Assembly: GCA_010093515.1 (NCBI GenBank)
Contig: MU001674.1
Span: 86,056-109,145 of the forward strand
Direction: 5' to 3'
Origin: Lineolata rhizophorae
Lineage: Eukaryota; Ascomycota; Dothideomycetes; Lineolatales; Lineolataceae
DNA: 23,090 nt
Part shown: in pieces, positions 9,262-19,276 of the stretch
Numbering within the stretch: the first letter of the stretch is position 1
Layout of the letters: each line of letters opens with the position of its first letter
Notes under the pieces: generated by a model
What the model was told of the DNA's origin: nothing
Databases searched by the model: none
Seen by the model: only the letters and a program-made list of their open reading frames with translations
Made by a program: the position numbers and the translations under genes

Positions 9262-10794
9262 ATTGCAAGCTCTTTTTTAGTAAAGGCATCATCCCTTCAA
9301 GCATGAAAAAGGCGTGTATGGTGTTTTTGATTGGGCATGCGGTGTCACGACTGGCTCTGTTTCACGGTGGGAACTGTGCTACTACGGAAGGCTTGAGAAT
9401 ATTCGGAAAGGACCAATATTTGGGTACACAGGCTATGTATGGAAGACGGAAAGAACAGAGTACAAAACTCCGACGCAAAGTCGTGATCTTTTAATCTTTT
9501 CGGCCACTCGCGGCACGGCGTATGCAAGCGGACATTTATCGCAAATGACAGCTTTGAGTGCCAAACTCTGCCCGGTGCGTCCGGTTATATTAATATACAT
9601 AAGGCACCGGGATCTGAGCCCCTCTTATCACTCGTGACAAGCTATCAGTGGACCCTGAATCTCCGAAGGACGACGCAAGAACTCCCGGGTTTCCTGTTTC
9701 GACATGTTATCGAAGCCGTATGCTGCATTCGGCCAATATGTATCACTTCATGCGAGAAGCGACCTGCGCTTCTGATGTACATGGCCGCACTGCCGTGCTC
9801 CCGCACCGAACATTCCGCACCTGGCATATCCGCCATTGAGGGCGGACGCCACAGCACATCATAATTAGACATGTGGAAAGGCGTCGCACGTCTTTTTGTA
9901 CTTCGACGGGTTCGTCGTTCTGACGGGTTTTCACATGCGCTGTATGTCGTCAAAGATCTCCCAGGCCGCTAAATAAAGCAGAGACCTCGCGAGGCGGCTA
10001 GGGTATATGTGCGGAAATACACTCGCCGGGCAGCGAGCCCGGCGACGTGAAGATTAGCTCGTGAACCGAGGAATCTGGAATCCAGCTGCCCAGGCTCCCG
10101 CGTGGCCTTAGCTTGGCTGATCGCCGTCGCCATTGGGCCGCGCCCTCCGCCCAGAAACACAATCTAAGGCCTCCCCGGGCATCCCTAGCCCGGCGTCTAA
10201 GCCACGAGTCCTGAGTCGCCCGGCAAACGAGCGGGCTCCCCGTCCCCGGTCGGCTGAATGTCCGAGCGTGGCATCGTTCGCGCCCATGGTTGAGTCGTTG
10301 ACGAGGGCGGCGGAGGCCAACTCACTTTTCTATGTAGAAGCCATGGCGGAAGCTACAGCCTTCCCGTACTAGCACGGATATGGGTGCGGCCTTCCCCTCT
10401 TTTTCCACACCGGCGACGATACCGGCTTGTCTCTGACCCTCGTCTTCTTTTTCACTTCGAGGGCGGTCTATCTTTCGTGCGTGGGCGAAATATTGAGCTG
10501 CGCTCGCTGTTCGTTAGAGGGGATCGCTTGAGTCCTCTTCCGTTCAGCTCGTCGATCACTATCCATTCGAGTTATTAGTACATACGTGTGTAGGGACCCC
10601 GTACCTGAATGCGCGGGACGCGCCTTTTCGCAGTTTCTTGCCTTGCGGTCGCGCATTAAAGAGATCGTATATCATTGCTTTGAGAATTCACTCTAACGCC
10701 AATCAACAGTCCTCAAAGAAACCTTTCCGAATCAACTTGTTTAGTCCGTCCTTGTCTGGCCAGCAGCGCACGCGCTGCCCAACTCCGGCCCAAG
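9262..10794. other. 1.5-kb intergenic region and FAR-17a promoter
   Basis: Many short frames overlap on both strands, none with domain content or consistent codon bias. The region from about 10130 to 10320 is GC-rich but shows no gene. A perfect 8-bp GC hairpin lies at 10023-10045. Pyrimidine-rich patches near 10395-10470 and 10530-10550 could belong to the promoter of the downstream gene. I see no tRNA. Confidence 0.45.
10023..10045. repeat. GC-rich 8-bp hairpin
   Basis: TCGCCGGG and CCCGGCGA pair perfectly around the 7-base loop CAGCGAG. It is isolated in intergenic sequence, about 760 bp from either neighbour. No U tract follows, so it is not a Pol III terminator. Confidence 0.6.
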
Positions 10795-11943
10795 ATGAGT
10801 AGATTCCTGCGGCCTCAGTCCCGCGACCTACCCTTCGACCCCGAGTACCGCTTCTTTACCTCCTGGCTCCTCAGCCCCGTTGTCCTCTTCGGCCTGCGCG
10901 CCGTCATCGGCCTCTACGCCTTCATTGCGATCCTGTACTCGCTGGGCCACGACTCGGCCAGCGGAAACGAGCTCGCCGCGCAGCGCTCGTTCGACTACTT
11001 CACCAACCTCTGCTACTGGGGCCTCGCCTTCTACTTCGGGTTCAGCGCGGCGCACACGGGCAGCTATGCCTTTACCGGGCGGCCCTGGCTGGCCAGCTGG
11101 CCGCGCTTCCTGCAAGTCATGCACGCCGTGTTCTACACCACGATCGTGGTGTTCCCTTTCCTCGTCACGAGTACGTATTACGGCCGGGCTTTCTTCCAGG
11201 CGCAGGTGGATGCCAATGCGAAGTCGCTGTTCGGCCAGATCGGGGACGCCGTGTTCGACACTGTGTTCCACGAGAACAACAGCAGTGACGAGCCGATAGA
11301 AAAGCGACAGATGCAGAACGGTCTCACCCGCCGCCGGGGTTGTACCCGCCCTCTCATAAGTTCCTTTCACTCGATTCAGGAGAACCCCCCCCGCCCCTCT
11401 CCTTCCCCTCGAAACCCCTTATTTTTCTCTTTTCGCTAACGTGTCGCCCCCGCAGTCATCTTCTGGGGCGTCCTTTACGACGGAGCCGCGACGCACGACT
11501 CGCACTACTACTGGAGCAACGTGTCCTTCCACGGGCTCAATAGCCTCTTCGGCCTGCTCGAGATCGCGCTGCCGCGCACGTCGGGGCTCCCCTGGTGGCA
11601 CCTGATCCCTTTGACGGTGGTGCTCGGCGCCTACCTGGGGCTCGCGCACCTCGTGCAGGCCACGCAGGGCTTCTGGGTGTACGACTTCCTCAACAGCACG
11701 AAGCACAAGCGCGGCATCGTGGCCGCCTACTGCGTCGGCATCTTCATCGGCATGCTCGTCGTCTTCGGCGTCGTCCACCTGTTCGTCAAGCTGCGCCGCT
11801 GGGCCACGGAGAACAAGGGCCTCATGCTGGGCAAGTTCGCGGAGAAGGACGTCGCGAGGAGGGAGATGACGGAGTCGGCCAAGGAGACGATCGAGTTGAG
11901 GGAGGGCGCCGGAACAAGGCAGGAGGGCGAGCAACTCGTTTGA
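10795..11943 (+). CDS. FAR-17a/AIG1-like integral membrane protein
   Basis: Predicted join 10795-11170, 11456-11943; 287 residues. Splicing at GTACGT (11171) and CGCAG (11455) with a GCTAAC branch joins the frame as FPFLVTIIFWGVLYDG, the core motif of this family. About six membrane segments are visible: residues ~22-50, 67-94, 104-133, 148-168, 173-200 and 215-243 (IVAAYCVGIFIGMLVVFGVV), then a charged C-terminal tail rich in Lys and Glu. Human AIG1 and ADTRP are atypical threonine hydrolases of fatty acid esters of hydroxy fatty acids. T70 here (FDYFTNLCYW) fits their nucleophile, while the catalytic His position reads Asn154 (FHGLNSLFGL) with His three residues before. It probably sits in the ER or another inner membrane; the substrate is unknown. 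The intron is long and its first half looks coding. Confidence 0.82.
11171..11455 (+). other. 285-nt intron with coding-like first half
   Basis: The donor is GTACGT, the branch GCTAAC and the acceptor CGCAG. The exon 1 frame stays open through it to a TAA at 11437. Codons across about 11170-11292 end in G or C in about 34 of 41 cases by hand count, as in the flanking exons; the last 100 nt are pyrimidine-rich. Confidence 0.7.
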
Positions 11944-12446
11944 GGGAAGTTGGCTCGTGCAGATATGTGTGTGATTGGTGCGTTCCTACTGTGCATGATT
12001 GGCCGATGCTGTACATTCTTCGTTGCTCACGTTTCCTCTTTTCTGGAGCACGAAGTCTTCTCCTATATAGAAATTAGCGCTTGCTTCTCATTATTTTCTG
12101 CAGATAGTCATGTTGAGTTGACAAATCTTGGCGATATCGTATGGCTGGGTACGGTCCTCTATTCGTTAGACAAGTCGTTCACAAAATACCCTACAGAGGC
12201 GCACGAATTACCTGATATGCCGTCCCATTGATTGTGTTGCAGGAAACCTTCAAAATCTTTGCTAATGACTATTTTACTAATACATATTCCTTATGAATGG
12301 TAATTTCACCCCCATCATTGTTTCCAAAATCCCAGCAGCACCATAAATCGTATGATGGAGTATCAGAACCAAGTCTGTACTCCCCAAACGCCAGCGAGTC
12401 TGCGTGTCCATTGACAGACCAGAACGCCGTCGTGACATCACCCCCT
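11944..12446. other. Convergent intergenic region
   Basis: This holds the 3' ends of the FAR-17a gene (+) and the acidic protein gene (-), about 500 bp apart. It is AT-rich with no coding signal; the two 3' UTRs and polyadenylation sites should lie here. Confidence 0.5.
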
Positions 12447-13325
12447 TCACTCAATCTCCATAGCATCCGCATCCCTCGCGCCATCATCCTCCATCGCATC
12501 CTCATCGACCATCTTCTCGTCGGGCAGCTCCGTCTTCCCCTTCTCCCTCGCCCTGTGCCTCGCCTCAATAATCGCCTTCCGCACGCTGTCCCTGTCCTCG
12601 GGCACGGTCAACGAGCTCGGCACGCCGTACAGCACGAGCTGGTTCGCGGCCGTGGCGCGCAGCTCGTCGCCGATCAGCACGTGGCGCGGCACCTTGTTGA
12701 GCAGGTGCCGCTCGATGTCCGACAGGAAGACGGGCCGGTCCGAGTCCGAGTCCGACGAGGCGAGCTCGGCGTCCAGGTCGTAGATGTAGACTTTGTGCGA
12801 GGTGTCGTCGAGCTGCATGTAGTCGGAGTCCTGGCGGGCGGGGGCGGGGGGCCGCGAGGAGGGGCTTGTGGTGGGGATTACGGCGGCGGCGGTGGGAGGG
12901 TTCGTGGGAGGGGACGCGGGAGTCGAGGTGGTGGTGGAGGTCCCGGCGGTTTGGGAGGGGCTGCTGGCGACGGGGATGTAGAGTTTCTTGCCATTGGGGT
13001 CTACGTGTATGGAGAAGGAGGAGCTATCAGCGGAAAGTCCTAGCGGAAGAGTGTGCAAGCTTGGCTACACGACGGAACAGTGAAAGGCATGCTACCGTCG
13101 CCGAGCGAAGAAATAGGACGAGATGGTTCAGCGGGGCTAGAACTCACCGAGATTGAGCAGGTTGAAGCGCTTCGCGAGGCGCTGGCTGTCGCCGACGCTA
13201 CTATCCTCAGCCCGCCGCTTGACGCCGTGAGGCTCGTGCTGGTGGTGCTGCTGTTGCGCGGGAGGGTATTCCGCCCCACCGAAGTCGGTGGTCCTAGCTG
13301 CCATCATCATCGTCGCTGCAGCCAT
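12447..13325 (-). CDS. Acidic protein of unknown function
   Basis: Predicted complement of join 12447-13039, 13148-13325; 256 residues. The start is ATG at 13325. The 108-nt intron has a GTGAGT donor (13147) and a GCTAG acceptor (13040), joining the frame as RFNLLNLGLSADSSSFSIHV. The N-terminal ~60 residues are Gln/His/Ala-rich with a basic VKRRAEDS segment; then comes a SIHVDPNGKKLYIPV block, a Ser/Thr/Pro/Ala linker, and a conserved-looking core (about residues 135-235) with KVYIYDLDAEL, FLSDIERHLLNKVPRHVL and NQLVLYGVPSSLTVPEDRDS, followed by a basic helix rich in Arg and a very acidic tail. I do not recognise the family. No membrane segment is present. The composition suggests a soluble, probably nuclear or nucleolar protein, which is inference. 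It is divergent to alanyl-tRNA synthetase. Confidence 0.72.
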
Positions 13326-13911
13326 TCGCTACGCCTCTCCTTTCTCCTTTCGCCTTAAAAGTACAGTCGTTATTGCTTATCTTTTCGGCGCAATCGCGAC
13401 CGCGAATTCAGACTCGGTCGGCCGCACGCGTGTGCGCGGGGGCGCGCTGGCTCGATAACCGGCGCGGAGCGGTATGAGTGGGCGGGCGATGTGGCCGCGC
13501 GGGTATGCTCGGCTTGGGTGGCACCGGGGCGGCGAGCTTCGGGCAGCTGTGAGTCACTGGCGCGGTATATCAAGCCGGCAGGCGACGGGCTCGCAGGAGG
13601 CTTGTCCGACAACGACGAGTTGCTGTGCGTTCGGCGACGGCGACGACGGCGCGGGAACGATACTAGCTGACGGCGCAATTGCTGCTGGTTCGGGGCCCTA
13701 CGGCAGCAGGGGCAGGAGCGCTGGCCTCTTGTACCGCGGCGGGCCTGGACCCCGGGGCCGCGCCCGCGCTTGCGAGAAGATTCGACGAGGCTCGGCGCTC
13801 CTCCACCAGCACAAGCTCCACAAGCACCGCCAGCGACCGCGATTGCGTCTCCGGCTGCGCCCGCGGCACGCTGCGCCGCCCTCCCGGCCCGTCTGGCCCG
13901 CCATCGTCACC
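13326..13911. promoter_or_regulatory. Divergent promoter region, GC-rich
   Basis: This region lies between the acidic protein gene (-) and alanyl-tRNA synthetase (+), so it must contain both promoters. It is GC-rich with few stops. The AlaRS frame is open without a stop from an ATG at 13474 through to the accepted start, but the predicted peptide there (Gly/Arg-rich) lacks obvious protein character. Long open frames in the other frames and strand are expected from the base composition. Confidence 0.5.
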
Positions 13912-14124
13912 ACGGCACCGCTCGCCGCCGCCGTGCCGCGCTCCGCAGCCGCCACCGTAGTCCCTCTCGCGCGCCACTTCTTCCGTTTTTCGAGCGCCTC
14001 GCCCGCCGCCAACGCCCCGCTTCCACGCCCGCAGGCGCTGCTCCTCCCACAACGGCCGCGGCTCCGCGCAGCACCAGTACCACCACCACCACTGCCGCTG
14101 TCGCCGCCGTCGACGGCACGCGCA
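13912..14124 (+). other. Candidate N-terminal mitochondrial presequence of AlaRS (near-cognate ACG start)
   Basis: In frame with AlaRS and without stops, this 71-codon stretch encodes a segment rich in Ala, Arg, Pro, Leu and Ser with no acidic residue, including [20 protein letters not shown]. That is a typical arginine-bearing mitochondrial presequence composition. The codon at 13912-13914 is ACG in the context CACCACGGCA (A at -3, G at +4). Yeast ALA1 makes its mitochondrial isoform from upstream ACG codons, so the same arrangement is plausible here. An in-frame ATG at 13474 is the rival start. Confidence 0.5.
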
Positions 14125-17100
14125 ATGGCGACCGCTGCACCCGGCGACGTGGCCGCCCAGTGGCCCGCCGCCAAGGTGCGCGACACGTTCCTGGAATATT
14201 TCAAGAACAACGGGCACACTTTCGGTTGGTGGATCCCTCGGGGCTTAGGCAGTGGATTAGTGCTGCAGTCAAACGTTTTGCCTTGCGTGCTAATCAATGT
14301 ACGCTTTATCCGCGAACAGTGCCATCCTCATCCGTCGTCCCGCTCTCCGACCCGACGCTGCTGTTCGCCAATGCGGGCATGAACCAGTACAAGTCGATAT
14401 TCCTAGGCACAGTCGATCCGCAGTCGGACTTTGCCCAGCTCAAGCGTGCCGTCAACTCCCAAAAGGTGCTTCGCCAAGTCTAGAAGCGATTGAATGCAAT
14501 GGGTTGCTAATGCGTGATTTCTAGTGTATACGCGCGGGCGGGAAGCACAATGACCTCGACGACGTGGGCAAGGACAGCTACCACCACACCTTTTTCGAGA
14601 TGCTGGGCAACTGGAGTTTCGGCGACTACTTCAAGAAGGAGGCCATCGAGTACTCGTGGAGACTCCTAACCGAAGTGTATGGCCTCGAGCCCGATCGTCT
14701 ATACGTTACTTACTTCGAGGGCTACAAGGATGGCGGGTTGGACGAGGACACGGAGGCCAAGGAGCTCTGGAAGGCCGTCGGCGTTGCCGAGGACCACATA
14801 CTCCCCGGCAACATGAAAGACAACTTCTGGGAGATGGGCGATCAGGGCCCCTGCGGGCCGTGTAGTGAGGTGCACTACGACCGTATCGGCGGCCGCAATG
14901 CCGCCGACCTCGTCAATCAGGACGACCCCATGGTCATTGAGATCTGGAACAACGTCTTCATCCAGTACAACCGAGAGCCGGACAAGTCGCTACGACCGCT
15001 ACCGAACAAGCACGTCGACACCGGCTTGGGCTTTGAGCGCCTCGTCTCCATTTTGCAGGACAAACACTCCAACTACGACACCGACGTCTTTACGCCGCTC
15101 TTCCAAACGATTCAGCAGGTTACGGGGGCGCGGGAATACAGGGGTAAATTCGGCGCGGAGGATCCGGACGGCATCGACACGGCGTACCGCGTGGTCGCAG
15201 ATCACTTGCGCATGCTCACGTTCGCCATCTCCGATGGCGGTATTCCCAACAACGTGGGGCGGGGCTACGTCGTGCGGCGAGTGCTGCGGCGCGGGGCCCG
15301 GTACGCCCGCAAATACCTCAACACTGAGATCGGCGACTTCTTCTCCAAGCTAGTGCCGACCCTCGTGCAGCAGATGGGCGATATGTTCCCGGAGATACGC
15401 AAGAAGGAAGGCGATGTCAAGGAGATTTTGGACGAGGAGGAACTATCTTTCGCCAAGAGCTTGGACAGGGGTGAGGCTATGTTCGAGCGCTATGCGCAGC
15501 AGTGCAAGCTCAAGGACTCGACGGATCTGCCGGGCCAGGATGTCTGGCGCTTGTACGACACTTACGGTTTCCCGGTAGACTTGACGAAATTGATGGCGGA
15601 AGAGCGCGGGCTGAACATCAACGACAAGGAGGTGGAAGAGGCGCAAGAGCGCGCGAGGGAGGCGAGCAAAGGCGAAAAGAAGGCCGCGGCCGGTCTTATC
15701 AAGCTAGACGTGCATGACCTAGCCGCGTTAGAGAAGATGGCCGACGTACCCAAGACCGACGACAATGCCAAGTTTGGCAAGAGCAACATCACCTCTGTCG
15801 TCAAGGCCATTTACCACAAAAAGAAGTTTTTGAACAGCACGAGCGAAGTACCCGAGGGTGAGCAGTTTGGCGTGTTGCTGGACCGAACGTGTTTCTACGC
15901 CGAGGCCGGTGGCCAGGAGTACGATACGGGAAAGATCCTCATAGACGGCGTGGCCGAGGTCGACGTTCAAAACGTACAGGGCTATGCCGGCTACGTGCTT
16001 CACACTGGCTACATGAACTACGGCACCTTCTCCGTCGGCGAGGAAGTGATCTGCGAGTACGACGAGCTGCGTCGGCACCCGATCCGGAGCAATCATACCG
16101 GGACGCACGTCCTCAACTACGCACTGCGGGAGGTGCTGGGCGACGAGGTCGACCAGAAGGGCTCGCTGGTGGCGCCAGAGAAGCTGCGGTTCGATTTCAG
16201 CCACAAGTCGGCCATCAATGACGCCGAGCTCGCCAAGATCGAGGACATCTCGACGAGGTACATACGGCAGAACGCGCAGGTGTACGCCGAGGACGTGCCG
16301 CTGGCGACGGCACGACGCATCAAGGGCGTGCGGGCCGTCTTCGGCGAAACGTACCCGGACCCGGTGCGGGTTGTGTCGGTGGGCGTGCCCGTTGAGACCC
16401 TGCTCGAGGACGTGCAGAACGACGAGTGGGCCAAAGTGTCGATCGAGTTCTGCGGCGGCACGCACGTGGAGCGAACGGGCGAGATCAAGGAGCTCATCAT
16501 CGTCGAGGAGTCGGGCATCGCGAAGGGGATTCGCCGCATCGTGGCCGTGACGGGCCAGGCGGCGCGCGACGTCCAGCTCGTGGCGGCCGAGTTCGGCGAC
16601 AGGCTCGCGACGCTCGAGGCCATGCCGTTCGGGCCGGAGAAGGACGCCGCGGCCAAGGATGCCCAGGTCCGCCTCGGCGAGCTGAACATCTCGACCATCG
16701 CGAAGGGCCGCCTGCGCGAACGCTTCGCCAAGATTTCTAAGGCGATGCTCGACCAGCAGAAGGCAGCGCAGAAGGCGGAGCTGGCGCGCCTGCTGGCCGA
16801 GGTGACGGGCTTCTTCGCGCAGGAGGAGAACAAGGACAGGGCAGCCGTGGTGCTGCGCGCGCCCATCGCGGGCGCGAATTCGAAGGTGGTCGCCGACGCC
16901 ATCAAGCACGTGGCGAGCAAGGTGAAGGACAAGAGCGTGTACATCATCGCGGCGGATGGGCCGAGTGTGGAAGGCGGGAAGGTGGCGCATGGGTGTCACG
17001 TCGCGGAGGTGAGTTCGATGCGGTCTCTCGCCTCGTTCTTCTTTTCCCTTTGCCTCTACCCCCTCTTTCGTGTGTTTTGAGGTCGCGCGACTGACGTCTG

Positions 17101-17291
17101 GGTGTCTTTGTGCGTAGGCGCTCAGCAAGCAGGGCGCGTCTGCTAGCGAGTGGGCGGGCGCGGTGGCGGCTGCTGTGGGCGGCAAGGCGGGCGGCAAGGG
17201 CCCGACGAGCATCGGTAGCGGGACGAACCCGGATAGGCTAGACGAGGGGCTCGAGCTCGCGAGGAAGTATTTGGAGAAGTTTGAGCTGTGA
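14125..17291 (+). CDS. ALA1: Alanyl-tRNA synthetase (cytosolic form; probably dual-targeted)
   Basis: Predicted join 14125-14224, 14320-14465, 14525-17008, 17118-17291; 967 residues, normal for eukaryotic AlaRS. It charges tRNA-Ala with alanine. Class II catalytic core: [20 protein letters not shown], then [20 protein letters not shown] across the second intron, [19 protein letters not shown] and the [20 protein letters not shown] segment. The editing domain has its zinc set H606-x3-H610 ([12 protein letters not shown]) and C725-x3-H729 ([13 protein letters not shown]), so misacylated Ser and Gly can be cleared. The C-terminal C-Ala domain ([20 protein letters not shown], then GGKAGGKG) is split by the last intron. 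Introns are 95, 59 and 109 nt with TGCTAAT, TGCTAAT and CGACTGAC branch sites; the first donor GTTGGT is unusual, but the join reads perfectly. All four exons agree in phase. The ATG at 14125 is the cytosolic start; an open extension upstream suggests a mitochondrial form. Confidence 0.96.
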
Positions 17292-19276
17292 GGAAGTGGA
17301 GGGGAAGGTTGGGAGGGTTCCCGGGGACTCCGGGGAGAGTGGGAAGGTGTTTGGTGGTTGTAGGGTATCTTCTCGGGCTTGATTTTTCTTAAAGTTGTTA
17401 GATTGTGGCGAGTGGGGCTGGGTTTTCGAATATAGAAGAGATCAGCGCCCAAAGGCGTATAAGTTAGTCCAGTTCCAGGGGCGCCGTTTGATATGTCTTG
17501 AGCTGTTGGCATTGATGTTGTTCCCCAATCGTGCTAAGGGGTGAACATGTGAGTTACCTAGAAAGGGTAGATGGCAGGGCGTTTATTGCATAGTGGCAGG
17601 TGGCGAATGGTGAGTACACTCGTCGTATGAGAGCAACTTGAGAAGGTTCTTTAGACGGGTAGCGGATTATACACCGGTCAGCTTAAGAATTATGCTCCGG
17701 ACTTTGTAATCCTGCCGAGTTATTGCTTGCTATTGCTTGCTATAGGAACACCTTAAGATGTTCAGAAGTAAGGGTCAATTGTTTGGGCACAACAATTATG
17801 GGATTGGAATATAAGCGTAGGAACACGCAAAATTTTGTATAGAACTAAGAATGCAGTAGGCCTACGCGAAGCCGCGGATGCCAAAGTATCCAAATGTAGG
17901 CAATTAGGTATTCGATCTAATAAAGAGACGATGGTAATATACAGCAGGCTAACTCAGTTTTGTGGCTTACTACAGGAATCCTCGGCCAGGGATCTAATTT
18001 AGACTCATTCTAGGCCGATTAACAAAAGAGGAAAGGATGCTGATTCAGTGGAGACTCTAAAGCTGGTCACAAGTGGCTTAGCATGCGCGATTAAGGGAAT
18101 AGTATTCACGTCCTATTGTCCTGTAGAACACTCCCTAGTATGAATCGTGACTTGTGGATACCAATTATTCTCCAAATCGGTGGTGAGACTTGGGAAGATG
18201 TTGCGGCGCTACTTTATGCACTTGCCTCGTATTTGAAATTGAAATTTCACGGAGGAAGGATTAATCGAAGACGTCTGAAAGTAGCATGGGATCGTAATTG
18301 AGTGAGTGTCTCTTTTTTTAATCGGTAGCAGCCATATTCTACGCACAAACTTCGCCAATTTTGTTGTTAGTGGTAGGTTCAGTGTCTGTCCTCTGATAGC
18401 CCGTGCCAAAGGTTATGGTATTGTTTGTAGAGCTATCTTGTCGATCAACCAATAGCCTGAGCCGAGTGAAATGCGAAAATCTAGATACATCGATAGAATG
18501 ATATATCTTCTACAAAGACACGGAAGGCTTTCGGCCCACAAAAGATTAGGAATGGAGAAGAAAAAGACACACTTGAAGTTACACTCTTCACGTCGGTATA
18601 GAGAGTAGCAGTAGTACTATTGCAAGTTGGTGTATAATGTAAGGTTTTACTTGGAGCAAACCGGCGGGGTTTATAGTCAACTTCGGACGAGAAAGTCATA
18701 TATAAGTTGGCATTACTGTAATGGGTAAGATTTGTTATTTTGCGCGAACAGTACCAAATGAAAAATAAAAGGTACATTAATACCTGTTTAAGATCTAAGT
18801 GATTGTTTAGTAAATAGATCTCTTGCGGTCTGTCGAAGGTTCCCGTAAGGCCTACTCTGTGGCCTAATCCGCCGCATTTGCGAATGCTCGTGCCTTGTGC
18901 AGTCAAGCCTATTGGGTTTTCTCGCTCGACTTCGCACGGACACAACGTTCAGTGCAAACCAGGATCCAACGACGAGGGACGCTTTTGCAAGTCTAATATG
19001 ACGAAACGCGGGTGAACAGTCCCGTATTCCGGTAACAATCTCGCAAACCTTGCGCCTGCTTGAAGCCGTGGCGATGCTTATACGGTCTTACAGCATGGCA
19101 AAGACGAAGCGCTTACGACGTAAGGCTCTCTTGTCCGTGACTTCGCCTCCCGCACTTACGCAGCAACCTCGAACCCTAAGAAAGCTCAACGACATGCCGA
19201 ATAAATCCGCCCACTCATTTTGCGCTCTCTTCGTCCCTGGGAACCCTCTCAATACTTGTCGCATCCAGATCTCGCC
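17292..19276. other. 2-kb AT-rich gene-free region
   Basis: No recognised gene. After the AlaRS 3' UTR the base composition falls to AT-rich with many stops. The longest open stretches (minus 18481-18945 lacking an early ATG; plus 18139-18301, 53 codons) show no domain or codon bias. A 10-bp tandem duplication lies at 17721-17743. The last ~250 bp (to 19276) include the IQM gene promoter. It could be an old decayed repeat, but no element ends were found. Confidence 0.45.
17721..17743 (+). repeat. Short tandem repeat (TATTGCTTGC x2)
   Basis: TATTGCTTGC is repeated perfectly twice followed by TAT. This is a minor local duplication in noncoding AT-rich sequence. Confidence 0.7.

Noticed and set aside
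10828-11370. Minus-strand 180-codon frame opposite FAR-17a
   Set aside because: It is antisense to exons with clear membrane segments; its composition is a Glu/Val/Arg shadow.
13663-14297. Several overlapping open frames on both strands around the AlaRS start
   Set aside because: They arise from GC-rich sequence with few stops. Only the frame continuous with AlaRS has presequence-like content; the others are low-complexity Arg/Ala/Pro.
15728-17512. Very long minus-strand open frame (594 codons) with an ATG, antisense to AlaRS
   Set aside because: It lies opposite a strongly GC3-biased real gene, which suppresses stops on the complementary frame. The product is a His/Arg/Leu-rich shadow with no domain, and it crosses AlaRS introns without any splice logic.
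18139-18301. Small plus-strand frame of 53 codons with a hydrophobic stretch
   Set aside because: No homology, start context or neighbouring exon supports it; it is compatible with chance.
18481-18945. Minus-strand open frame of 154 codons
   Set aside because: It opens only at TTG, lacks domains and codon bias, and lies in AT-rich sequence.
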